64,000 nt of DNA from Capronia americana (lineage: Eukaryota > Ascomycota > Eurotiomycetes > Chaetothyriales > Herpotrichiellaceae): positions 558,001-622,000 of the forward strand of contig JADWQD010000003.1 in assembly GCA_016110215.1 (NCBI GenBank). Direction: 5' to 3'. Within the stretch, counting starts at the first letter, position 1, and every line of letters starts with the position of its first letter. Positions 21,428-31,004 of this stretch are shown in pieces. Position numbers and translations under genes: made by a program. The notes beneath the pieces were generated by a model that saw only the letters and a list, made by a program, of their open reading frames with translations, made no database searches and was not told the DNA's origin.

Positions 21428-22393
21428 ATGCCAGTAATCAGCTTAGAGGACCATTTCGTGTCCGAGGCGCTATATGACTCGCCTTCAGTGTCCAATCTCG
21501 GCCTACACATGTTCCCGCCACAGGTCGTGTCGAAGCTTCGCGACATCAGAGAGGGCAGAATCATCGATCTGGACCACGGCGGCATATCCGTTCAAGTCAT
21601 CTCGGCCATTCCATGTCTCGAATCAGCAGAAGTCTGTCGGGGTACGAATCTACAGATCGTCGAGTCTGTGAGGGACTTCCCATGTCGATTCCAAGGCTTT
21701 GCCTGTTTGCCCATGATAGACCCAGCGGCGGCATGCGCTGAATTAGAGTATTGTGTCGAAGAGTTGAAATTTCCGGGTGCCCTGGTACCCTGCCACGCCA
21801 ACGGTACATTCTACGACGCGGAACAGTACTTGCCTTTCTGGAAGAAGGCAGAGGAGCTCGACACGCTGATCTACATCCATCCAGCACCCCCTGAGCCAGC
21901 TCATGCACAGTTCTATCAAGGGAATTACCCCAAAGACCTCGGGAACATGTTGGGTATGCATCTGTGGGGCTGGCACGCAGATGTAGGCAGTCATATCCTT
22001 CGATTGTTCTTCAGTGGCCTCTTCGATAAATTTCCCAAACTGAAGATCGCAATCGGACACATGGGAGAGATGCTTCCTTTCATGAAAGGCCGCATCCAAT
22101 ATGCAGCAGCTCAAAATTGGCTCAAATATGAACGAACCTTCGAGAAGGTGTGGGACGAGAATCTCTGGTTCACCACGAGTATGTTTGACATGGCGGCAAT
22201 GACATGCCTGGTGCGATCCGTGTCTATTGATCGTATCATGTACAGCGTCGATTATCCTTTGGTGTCCATGGAAGACGGAGTGCAATTTATCAAACAACTT
22301 CGCGAAAGTGGCTTGTTGACGGAGCCAGAGCTAGAAAAGATGCTATACAAGAACGCGGAACAGCTGTTGGGGCTTGACGTTCGAGGTAAATAG
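21428..22393 (+). CDS. Amidohydrolase-2 family decarboxylase (dihydroxybenzoate/gamma-resorcylate type)
   Basis: An intronless 321-residue protein starting MPVISLEDHF, the position where relatives begin; the upstream extension of the frame is ignored. It has a TIM-barrel metal-dependent fold. The likely metal ligands match the aromatic decarboxylase group: E7-x-H9 at the N-terminus, H151 (IYIHP), H211 (GHMGE) and D275 (YSVDYP). MLGMHLWGWHADVG and the HMGEMLPFMKGRI helix are characteristic of enzymes that reversibly decarboxylate 2,3-dihydroxybenzoate, salicylate or gamma-resorcylate. ACMSD-like and isouracil-type enzymes are the alternatives. Its place among oxygenases strongly suggests an aromatic acid step. 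It is probably cytosolic. Confidence 0.86.
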   Translation: MPVISLEDHFVSEALYDSPSVSNLGLHMFPPQVVSKLRDIREGRIIDLDHGGISVQVISAIPCLESAEVCRGTNLQIVESVRDFPCRFQGFACLPMIDPAAACAELEYCVEELKFPGALVPCHANGTFYDAEQYLPFWKKAEELDTLIYIHPAPPEPAHAQFYQGNYPKDLGNMLGMHLWGWHADVGSHILRLFFSGLFDKFPKLKIAIGHMGEMLPFMKGRIQYAAAQNWLKYERTFEKVWDENLWFTTSMFDMAAMTCLVRSVSIDRIMYSVDYPLVSMEDGVQFIKQLRESGLLTEPELEKMLYKNAEQLLGLDVRGK

Positions 22394-22491
22394 ATAGTGC
22401 TGTGCATACCTTGATTACAGAGCACTCTCCCATTCTCAGACCATTCCATCGCAGCGTTGTGGTTGTTACCCATGGGCGAATGATTCCTCCT

Positions 22492-24348
22492 TCAGGCATT
22501 TGCGCGTGGCTTGAATATGCACGGCAGTGATTCGGGCTTCTTGAACCACCGAGTAGTGGTAGTAAGCTCGAGCTTCGGATCCACAAGTTCGATATCGAAG
22601 GTTCGGATCAGCTCGACTAGGGCCTTGTTCATTTCCATGACACTTATATGTCTCCCGGCGCAGATTCTCGAGCCTTGACCGAACTGTATTTGACTCGCCT
22701 TTAGCTTTCATGTCTCGCCATGGATCAATTCAACACTCTAGGAGTCGTACCTGAAGCATGTATCGGTTCATCATCTTCTCGTCACGCTCGAGCCATCTTT
22801 CGGGCCGGAAATACTCTGCGTCTTCGCCAAAGATGTCTCTGTTCCTGTGGATGACATAGGGGTTCATTCCAATACGTGTCTAGAGGCATCCATCAGCGTC
22901 ATGGTTAAACATATTGCAACTTATACGTCACTGCTCGCGGCATAGGGTACTGACACCGGCAGGCAAGAATTTTCCTGCAATTGTACAGCCTCCTTGCGGG
23001 ACGTGTCGAGGTAGAATGAATGCCACAGAGGGATGGATCCTCATGCCCTCCTTGACGACTGCTTGCAAGTATAATAGGGATTGGGTTTCGCGAAGCTTAA
23101 CAGGGTTCGATAGTCTGTTATCGTTGACTGCCTGATCGATCTCGTCCCGGAGTCTTCGATAGGCTTCAGGGTTCTTCAACAGGTGGTAAAGGGTCGCAGT
23201 CAAGGCAATCCCTGTTGTGTCAGAGCCCGCGGCGCTGCCCCAACGTTAGCTGGAGGAATTCTCCCTCGCCGGTCGCTACTACACAGCTTACATGGTCACG
23301 GCGCCATTTCTATACACGTCATCCATTGTAAAGCCTTGGGGGTTTTTCTCATGTTCCTTGAGATAGCGGGAGAGCATGTCCCGACGATCAGTAGGCCTTC
23401 CTTTGCGAGCTTCAATCTCTCGGGCTGCCATCTGCGAGTCCAGTCAGTATACCGCATGTCCAGAACAGCAATTTAACTGACTTTGCCGATCAATCCTGCC
23501 GGTGGAGCCAAAAATAAGGTCAATAAGGGGTTTCCAAGCAGCATCCAATGGTATGAAAATGCCTGACCAACAAAGGCAACATATGTGTTGAATTGATCCA
23601 CCATCTTGGTCGAGTTGCCTACATCTTTAGCTTGTTCCATGAAGCCGTAGCGGGTCGACAAAGTGAGTTCCCCTATCACGTCAAATGCATACCACTGAAA
23701 CCATTCCGCCATGTTCATGGGAGTTTCGTCGGACCCGAGCTCTTTGATTCTGCGGACGAAGAACTCCACCGAGCTATCCACGAACGGTTCAAGCTCCACA
23801 ATAGAAGTCATGGAGAATGCGGCCGCAGTATATCGTATGTGCTTTTTGTGTAGAGAGTTTGACAATGCTGAGAACTGGTGCACGCCGTAGACGTTGGGGA
23901 ACCCGAACAGTCTATAGAAGTCCGTCTGTGACAAGAGATATCAGACATCAATGGCCTGTTGAACACTGGAGAGTTTGTAAAGTACCTTTTCAAACTTACT
24001 GCTGAAGCCGTAAAGTAGCTCAATCGCCTTGGGATCATTTGTCACGACTTCATTTGGGCCGGTACGCACAAGAGGGCCTATTTTGATCTCATCAGACCCC
24101 ATCGTCTAGCACAAGATCAGTAGCTGCATACCATGAACCTCGTGTAACCTCAACTCCGTCTCTTCCACATGCCCGGAGTATACCTCTTTGATCCTCCATG
24201 CCCTTGTGATGGATGCGGTAAAGGGTCCAGGAACAGATGCCAGGGCCGAAAAATAACGTCGTGCAATTGAGCGCACAACAAGGGTACCGAGCAGAAAGGC
24301 TAACAAAAAAGTCAGGCTGCCGGGGAAGAATAAATTCGTGCCATTCAT
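22492..24348 (-). CDS. Cytochrome P450 monooxygenase (pisatin-demethylase/benzoate-hydroxylase-like layout)
   Basis: Seven exons: 24348-24132, 24077-23986, 23925-23482, 23431-23292, 23234-22955, 22879-22751 and 22683-22492. All phases agree and the product is 497 residues. The N-terminal anchor (LFFPGSLTFLLAFLLGTLVV) is followed by the hinge VPGP and by GPLVRTGPNEV. The I-helix reads AAGSDTTG, the K-helix is EGMRIHP, the meander has FRPERWLE, and the heme loop is FGQGSRICAG with Cys442. Introns 3 and 5 use the less usual donor GTCAGT. The protein is ER-anchored and needs a P450 reductase. The family layout (VRTGPNEV, SDTT) is that of fungal P450s acting on aromatic or polycyclic substrates. 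The substrate is not readable. Confidence 0.88.
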
Positions 24349-24957
24349 TTTCTTATTCTTATTACTGGGTCGCTGATGCAGATTGAGATAACAAGGACCG
24401 GTCAGAGTTTTCTTCCACGCCTTGTGATGATGAGCTGCATATAGAATCCGTCCTCAAAAGGGAACGGCACATTGAGCACGAGAGCATGGTAAGTCGATCC
24501 ATCTAGTGACCGACATGGCACAACTCTGCTAGAGACAACCGTCAGAGCCGCCGCGGATCTAAACCCTCTCTGCCGTACCGGCGGCGTTATTTTGTGGGGC
24601 CGAGATGTGTTGATCTACAGTATTACAATACAAAGTATACGGGGTGAGCTCCGCTAGAGTCGGCCCCTCCTTGATCACATTCTCCGAAATCGTCAGGCCA
24701 GAGGAAACACCCGGCTGGGGAGGAAAGAGGAGGGTATCGGAGGCACGCGGGGTATGCCTTTGGCCGTCACGGCACGGTATTTGCGGGCATGGTGCCTTCT
24801 TCTCCGTGTGGCGGTTCTGCTGGGTTCGAAAGGCCACGTTGATGGTTCTAGCCAGATTAGCATGATTGTGACTAGCTGAAGAGCCTCAAGGAGCCGTAGG
24901 GTTATGCATGGAAGTACTTTGCTCTCAGGGAAAGATGCAACGGAAACTCGATGTCTC
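24349..24957. promoter_or_regulatory. Upstream region of P450 gene
   Basis: This GC-rich stretch around 24548-24585 holds clustered CCG/CGG triplets, including CCG-N3-CGG at 24573-24581, about 230 bp upstream of the P450 start. It may serve as a regulator site. No gene is seen. Confidence 0.35.
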
Positions 24958-25971
24958 TTAGACTGCAATGGCTAGGAGTTCTTGGATAGCTCTCGTTGTC
25001 TCGTCAGGAGACTCCATTGTCCAGAAATGACCCCCAGGCAGGTACTTGACCTGCACTTCCTTCGCGTTTGGAATGTACTCCCTTGCTTTCTCGTAGAACT
25101 CACGCGGCTGTGTTCTACTGTCGTAGCCTTGCATTATGAAGACTGGGCATTTCCACATTTCTAAAAGACGATTTCGACGGTCGAGCCATTCGGCTCTGAA
25201 GGTCGAAGAGTTGAAATATCGTGGGACCGCACGTGGGACCATTGGATAGGAGTATTCCTGGATGATGCGGGCGAATTCATCATCCGGAATTGGTCGCTTC
25301 GCTACCCAAGTGTAGACCCATACGACAAAGTGTTTCGGATCTTCCATGATACCTGTCCAAGGAGCGTTCATGAAGATATCACCCTGAGGAGCAAGGACAG
25401 GGTTGAAGTGATACAAGTGCTGTTCTCCTCTCCCGTAGCGCAATACCGCTTCAGAGTGTTTCGCCACGATATAGTCAGCTTGAACCGTGCCTCGATCATG
25501 ACTGACTATGTTGAACTTCGTGGTGGTAAGGCCAATGGTTTCGAACATGGCGAAGAGATTGTCTGCAGCACCTTCGTGACGGTAGTCGCCCGCCTTCTTC
25601 TCTGACTGTCCATAGCCCTTAAGATCTGGTGCAATGCATCGATATGTTGTGGACAACGCAGCCATTTGATGATGCCATTGGTACCAGGAATCAGGGATTC
25701 CATGTAGGAAAACGATGACCTCACCCTCCTCAGGACCAGCTTCTACGTAGTGGAACTGCACGGACTCATGATCTCCAGGTGCGTGGACAAAGTGATGCGT
25801 GAACTCAACACCGTCTAGAGTTTCTTTGTCGCCGTCTTTATCTTCAGCTCGAGGCTGGACCGAAGCAAAATGACGGCTCCGCTCTTCAACGATGTCGTCT
25901 GGCGGTATGAAGTCGTCAACGGCTTGCTGAGCCCTAGCAGAAAGCTCAGTGTACTGAAAAGTCGATGTCAT
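24958..25971 (-). CDS. Alpha/beta-hydrolase, soluble epoxide hydrolase type
   Basis: An intronless 337-residue protein. It has the oxyanion-hole motif HGIP (residues 90-93). The nucleophile elbow SHDRG gives Asp159 as the likely nucleophile, so ester formation occurs on Asp as in epoxide hydrolases and haloalkane dehalogenases rather than on Ser. The catalytic His is H315 in GGHFWTMESPDE. A cap domain lies between about 185 and 275. Epoxide hydrolases have HDWG at the elbow; here Trp is replaced by Arg, as in several fungal paralogues. Epoxides formed by the neighbouring P450s would be natural substrates. It is divergent from the FAH-fold gene across 735 bp. A haloalkane dehalogenase or C-C hydrolase activity cannot be excluded. 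Confidence 0.82.
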   Translation of the reverse strand: MTSTFQYTELSARAQQAVDDFIPPDDIVEERSRHFASVQPRAEDKDGDKETLDGVEFTHHFVHAPGDHESVQFHYVEAGPEEGEVIVFLHGIPDSWYQWHHQMAALSTTYRCIAPDLKGYGQSEKKAGDYRHEGAADNLFAMFETIGLTTTKFNIVSHDRGTVQADYIVAKHSEAVLRYGRGEQHLYHFNPVLAPQGDIFMNAPWTGIMEDPKHFVVWVYTWVAKRPIPDDEFARIIQEYSYPMVPRAVPRYFNSSTFRAEWLDRRNRLLEMWKCPVFIMQGYDSRTQPREFYEKAREYIPNAKEVQVKYLPGGHFWTMESPDETTRAIQELLAIAV

Positions 25972-26706
25972 TGCTCGGCTGCTAGTCGTGAACTGGGCGC
26001 CTCTTAGTGATACAATTGTTCAGTTTCGTGAGCGTTCAGGATTTCGCAAAAGTCGTATACTTGATGAGGTTTGTCCGATCGTGGATTTGGCGGTGCGAGA
26101 GTGGTTGAGTAGGAATAGAAACCACCACGTTCTATATCGCCCAGGTGAGTCCAACATAAGCTCTGCTAGATACTGATGCGAAGTCAACCCCACCACAGAA
26201 CCATAGCACCAAGAACCTTATCATGACTCGGAATTACCGCATCAAAAGTAAAAAGGGAGGAGCCGATAGAAAAACCACTTCTTGCCGAGGGGGGGACGGG
26301 CGTCGCGATTCCGGTGGTGAAACATCTTTGTCTCTACCTCATTCCTTCCTGCCCTCTTGCTGCTGCCAGCCGAGGTCGAGAGGGCCTCATGGTCTCCCGT
26401 TCAGCGTACCGTGACACACCCCCGTATGGCCACCAAACGGCAATGCTGGACACTTGCGAAGGCCGAAAAGCGGGGACGGCTATTCTGCAGGCGCCGGCAA
26501 CGTGACTTGGTCTACAGCTTTCTTACTTCAGGCCGACTGCTAACCACGGGTTCACTGTCTCGACCGAGACCGCGTGATTTTGTCATCAAGCCGCCTCATT
26601 ACGTTATATATCCCTAAAGGCATCGCATCTACTAAGGCAGCGAGATCCAGCTGCTGTGAAAGACTGAGTTGAAGCTATTGAAACGAACCACATCATTTGA
26701 TTCATC
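25972..26706. promoter_or_regulatory. Shared upstream region of divergent epoxide hydrolase and FAH-fold genes
   Basis: A 735 bp divergent promoter region. It contains G-rich and CGG/CCG-rich stretches (26283-26312 and 26550-26572) but no conserved coding sequence. Confidence 0.4.
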
Positions 26707-27773
26707 ATGGCTGGCGCTTTCGAGAGGCTGGTGCGCTTCCGAGCCCCCGATGGGCAGATCTACTACGGTGAGGCTGGACCAGAATGGCAATCCGACCTCG
26801 AAGGCCGGGAAGTGCAAATTTTCTCAGGCTCAGACCCATTCGAACACGACTTCCAGTTGTCGGATAGGAAGGCCGTCATCTCTGAGGTCAGCTCTGCGGC
26901 CGCTCAGTCCGACCTTCGGGCGCACAACTGACGGTGTCATAGGTCCTGTCGCCGTTGGAGAAGGTGCCAATCGTGCTCGGAATTGGTTTGAATTACAGGA
27001 AACATGCTGAGGAAGCCGGTGTAAGATGCAATCCTAGGAAACGGGTGTACCTGGATCTAAGCAAGTCTAGTTTGCCATCCCAACCTTCCCGGTCGTGTTC
27101 ACCAAATATGCAGGTAAGCTACCTCCCAGGAATGGTTGATCAGGGAGTCTGACCGCGCTGGAAACACTGTAGATACTCTGGCTGGCCCGTTTGAAGACAT
27201 ACCGATCAACCCAGAATCGCAAGAGCTCGACTACGAAGGCGAGCTTTCGATCGTCGTGGGCAAAGACATCAAGAACCTGTCCGAGAAGGATGATCCCCTT
27301 GACTACATCCTCGGCTTCACTGTTGGCAACGACGTCTCATCGCGTTATTGGCAGGTAGCTCCTCGATCCGGGGGGCAGCACGGCCCCGCAAAGTCTTTCG
27401 ACAAATTCGCTCCCATCGGTCCTGTCATTGCTTCGTTGAAAGCTGTCGGCAATCCCGAGGCATTGAAGCTTCGCACCTGGGTCAACGGCGAGATCCGACA
27501 AGACGGCAGAACCGATGATCTGATCTTTGGCATCAATGCGATTCTGAGGCATATTAGCAGGGGAACTACAATCAGGAAAGGAACGGTTATAATGACCGGC
27601 ACTCCCAGGTATGTGCTCGAAGCCGCGATACTTGTGCATCGTTGGTCACTGACATTTCTAGCGGCGTGGCTGCGTTCATGAAGCCGGCAGCATGGTTGGT
27701 AGACGGCGATCTTGTTGAGATCGAGATTGAGCGCATCGGAAAGATTGCAAATAAGATGGTCTTCGAAAAGTAA
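26707..27773 (+). CDS. Fumarylacetoacetate hydrolase-fold enzyme (FAHD1/HpcE-like)
   Basis: Five exons: 26707-26886, 26943-27020, 27071-27113, 27173-27608 and 27662-27773, giving 282 residues with consistent phases. The enzyme class cleaves or decarboxylates acylpyruvates and related ring-fission products using Mg2+. Family marks in order are VLGIGLNYRKHAEEAG, FPVVFTKYA, the metal-binding region LDYEGELSIVVGKDIKNL (Glu-x-Glu), GFTVGNDVSSRYWQ, KSFDKFAPIGP, and the C-terminal TGTPSGVAAFMKP followed by GDLVEIEIERIGKI. No mitochondrial presequence is evident. In bacteria and fungi such enzymes often end aromatic catabolic routes, which fits the cluster. Acylpyruvase, oxaloacetate decarboxylase and isomerase activities are all possible. 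Confidence 0.9.
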
Positions 27774-28321
27774 TTTCACCTGCCGTCACGCACGGTCGGA
27801 GGACGGAGGGCTCCTAGCCGAAAGAACAGGGCTGGATATTACGCGGACAATCAGGCCGCACACGAGTTGTTCTTTTGTCTAATATGGCTAAATAAGCACC
27901 GGCTTTGGACACTGTGCGGGCCTGCCAATCCAGTAGGTCTCGACTTTCCTAGCTGGGACTAATGAACAACCGCTGTGTCTGCTGGACTCAACTGTCAAGC
28001 CTGAACTGCAGTTGAGGTAAGCATATCACGTCAGTCTGTCCTTTCCTCGTCCATACAGCTGCAAGGGCAAGGGAAGCTCGTTATTGGACGAAGGTCCAGG
28101 AGCCTTTATGTGGACACTGCTCTGCTCGTGTCAGTAGCACGTCGGAGACTCTATTGTCACGGGTAGTCTCCCTTGAATATGGGGGGACCCCGGTCAGAGG
28201 GAGCGCCTGACGATGGATTGTAATGATCCCGCTTCGCTGCTGACGAATAGTCGAAACTCGATGCGACATACAAAGGCGAGGAATACCCAAGGTTTGCCAG
28301 ACGTGTTCTCATTCAGCAGCC
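27774..28321. other. Intergenic region between FAH-fold and P450 genes
   Basis: This contains the 3' flank of the FAH-fold gene and the P450 promoter. No gene is seen. Confidence 0.55.
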
Positions 28322-30238
28322 ATGATGTTGACCCTTCTCACCTACGCCTGGAAGCTTGCGCTGGCAGCGTTCACCCTGGCAATTGCTTCGTTCCTCATCC
28401 GATATGTTCCTGCTAGCCGGCGCCCTCGCAATTTTCCTCCTGGGCCACCAGGGTTGCCAATCCTGGGGAATCTTCACCAACTCCCAATGAAGAAGATGTG
28501 GCTTCAGTAAGCCACATTTCCCTCCCGTGTGTAGAGCAGCAAAGCACTGATCGGACAGAATCCACGAGTGGCAGAAACAGTACGGCCCTGTCATGGGATT
28601 GAAATTCGGACCCTTCAATGTGGTCATCCTGAGCAGCTACAAACCTGTCAGAGAGTGAGGAGAAAGGCTCACCATATCATTGCCTCTACTGACGGGGTAT
28701 AGACTCTACGATAAGCGAGGAAACATCTACTCCAGCCGGCCCGCCAGCTACGTCGCCGGCGAGCTCATCTGCCCAAACAACGTCCACATACTGTTCCAGC
28801 CCTATGGACAAGCATGGCGAGCACTCCGGAAAGGCTCTGTAGGACTGCACAGTGCCTCCGAAATGGACGAGATGCTTCCACTGCAAGAAGCGGAATCATC
28901 GCAGACAATGTACGACATAATGCACACTCCCGAACAATGGTACAATCACGTCCGGCGCTACGGGACTGCAATCATCCTCGAGGCTGTCTTTGGCCAGAGG
29001 GGAGCGACGTATGATGATCCTAACATCACAGATTTCTACGACATTGAAGAGGAGTTCGGTTCAATCATGACGCCGGGGGCGACACCGCCAGTTGACGCTT
29101 TTCCCTTCCTGAAGTATATCCCTGATTTCGTCACGCCGTACAAGGCCAAGGCTGTGGCGATCGGGAAAAGGCAGAGGGCCTTTTACGAGCACTTGCTAAA
29201 TCGAACAAAAGCGAGGTCGAATAAGCAAGGCGCACCTCCGTGCTTTATGCAAAAGCTGCTAGCGAAGGCGGACAAGAACGAGTTGACATATGATCAGCTC
29301 CTCTATGTCGGCGGGACGTTTGTGTGTTTCCTTCCCCTTGCCTCTCGAGAATCGCGGAGTGCTAGCTAACATCGGCATCAAGCTAGAAGCAGGCTCGGAG
29401 TCGTCTTCGATGAACCTCCATCTCTTCGTTCTGGCCATGATATCTCATCCCCGCGTGTTCAAGAAGGCTCAGCAGGAGGTGGACGACGTTTGCGGGACAT
29501 CGACGGCACCCTCCGCGAAGCATATAGACCAGCTGCCTTACATGCAAGCCATCATGACTGAAGTTAGTCAATCCCCTCAGCGTCGGCATCTTTGTCGTAC
29601 ACCACTGACAAGGAGACAGATCTTCAGATGGCGCCCGACAGCTCCGGGGGGCCAGCCTCACATGCTAACCCAGGACGACTGGTACGAGGGACATTTCCTG
29701 CCCAAGAACACCATCTTCATCGCCAACACATGGTCCATCCACCACGACGACTCCGAGTACGAGAACCCCGAACAGTTCATTCCGGAGCGGTGGCTGGACA
29801 ACGAATTCGGCACCAAACACGCAGCAGCAGCAGCAGCGGGGGACGCCGCGGATAACGACCACCGCAGGAAGACATATGTTTTTGGCGCCGGCCGACGCGT
29901 GTGTCCCGGCCAGCAAATGGGCCAGAATTCTCTGGTGAGCGCATGCAAAGTAGTGTTCTCATTATTGATGGTATGGGGGGAGGCTGACTTTTCCCGCTCC
30001 GCGCTCTCTCTGGATGCAGATGATCAACATGGCGAAAATGACATGGGCGTTTGACATCACGGCCGATCCCGATTCTCAACCGCCGCAGCTGGACGAGCGG
30101 GTCGTGTACTCGGACACCTTTGTCGGCGCGCCGCATCCGTTTCCCGCCGTCTTCACCGTCCGGTCGCAGACACACAGGGAGGTTCTGGGGAGAGAGTACG
30201 CGGGGGCTCGAGAGTTTCTGCGTCGATATGAAGACTAG
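28322..30238 (+). CDS. Cytochrome P450 monooxygenase (CYP64/OrdA-like layout)
   Basis: Six exons: 28322-28506, 28559-28654, 28703-29321, 29383-29562, 29620-29934 and 30020-30238, giving 537 residues, all in phase. The N-terminal membrane anchor (LALAAFTLAIASFLI) is followed by the hinge NFPPGPPGLPILGN, which marks a microsomal P450 of the group containing O-methylsterigmatocystin oxidoreductase. The I-helix reads EAGSESSS, ExxR is EIFR (split by intron 4), PERW is at IPERWLDN, and the heme loop is VFGAGRRVCPG with Cys455. A poly-Ala stretch from a GCA repeat (nt 29820-29840) lies just before the heme loop. It is the right-most member of the putative cluster, and its substrate is unknown. Confidence 0.87.
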
Positions 30239-30312
30239 TGCGTCCGATGTGTCTATCTAGGTAGGAAGACGGATTAAAAGGCGGTCTTGTATAGATATAT
30301 GAAGGCCCTTGT

Positions 30313-30334
30313 TCTGCTCTGCTCTGCTCTGCTC
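30313..30334. repeat. TCTGC pentanucleotide microsatellite
   Basis: Just over four tandem copies of TCTGC occur directly downstream of the P450 stop codon. Confidence 0.8.
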
Positions 30335-30470
30335 ATACTATACCATATCATATCAATTTCACGCATGCCACACCACGCCACTCCATTCGTTCCCGTTCTA
30401 TTCCACCTACGCCAACGCAATCACATAGGTAGCTCGAGCACGACGGAACCCGAGACGAATATTGTGACGC

Positions 30471-30505
30471 GACACGACTCGACACGACTCGACTCGATTC
30501 GGTCG
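30471..30505. repeat. GACACGACTC decamer tandem repeat
   Basis: Two exact copies and one diverged copy of a 10-bp unit lie in the P450/oxidoreductase intergenic region. Confidence 0.75.
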
Positions 30506-31004
30506 AGACCATCACGTCGCCCGTCCGGAAACAATATATTGTCCGTTACATAGGTAGGATCTTGCGGTATATCGGAACAAAACTGCTTTAAATGAACGGG
30601 AGAATAATAACCGATCAATAGAGAACAAAGAAAAACCGAGGAAACTGATAATTAAATATAGTACGAGTACTATATCACTGGGAAGCCCGCGCGGACATGA
30701 CGGTTAATGACGATTATGGCGGAGAAGGGCGCTGGAAGAAGAGGGAGAACGATGGACTGACTGGTCAATCAGTCGGCCTTTCCCCCGAATATCCTACGGA
30801 GCATCGATTGTGTAGATACTGGTAATTATAATCTCGATTGCCATCCTAATTCCTGTAGTAGTTACCAGACATATTATTAGGTATCCTAGGAAACACGTCC
30901 TGTCGGTTGTCTTATCTGCGTCTTTTCTCGCCTTCGCAATCGCCTGCCGCCTTGAACAACAACATTAATTTTTGTCCTTCGGGCTCGACTTGAATGCGTT
31001 GACC

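Larger units (their letters stand above)
30239..31004. other. Intergenic region with simple repeats
   Basis: The region downstream of the P450 holds two short tandem repeats (listed separately) and AT-rich sequence. The right part is the promoter of the FAD oxidoreductase. No gene is seen. It likely forms the right edge of the cluster. Confidence 0.55.

Noticed and set aside
23234..23292. Apparent frame loss before the I-helix of the second P450
   Set aside because: The exon ends at AT (23292) and resumes with C at 23234, giving an in-frame IAAGSDTT. A CTAAC branch site supports the intron.
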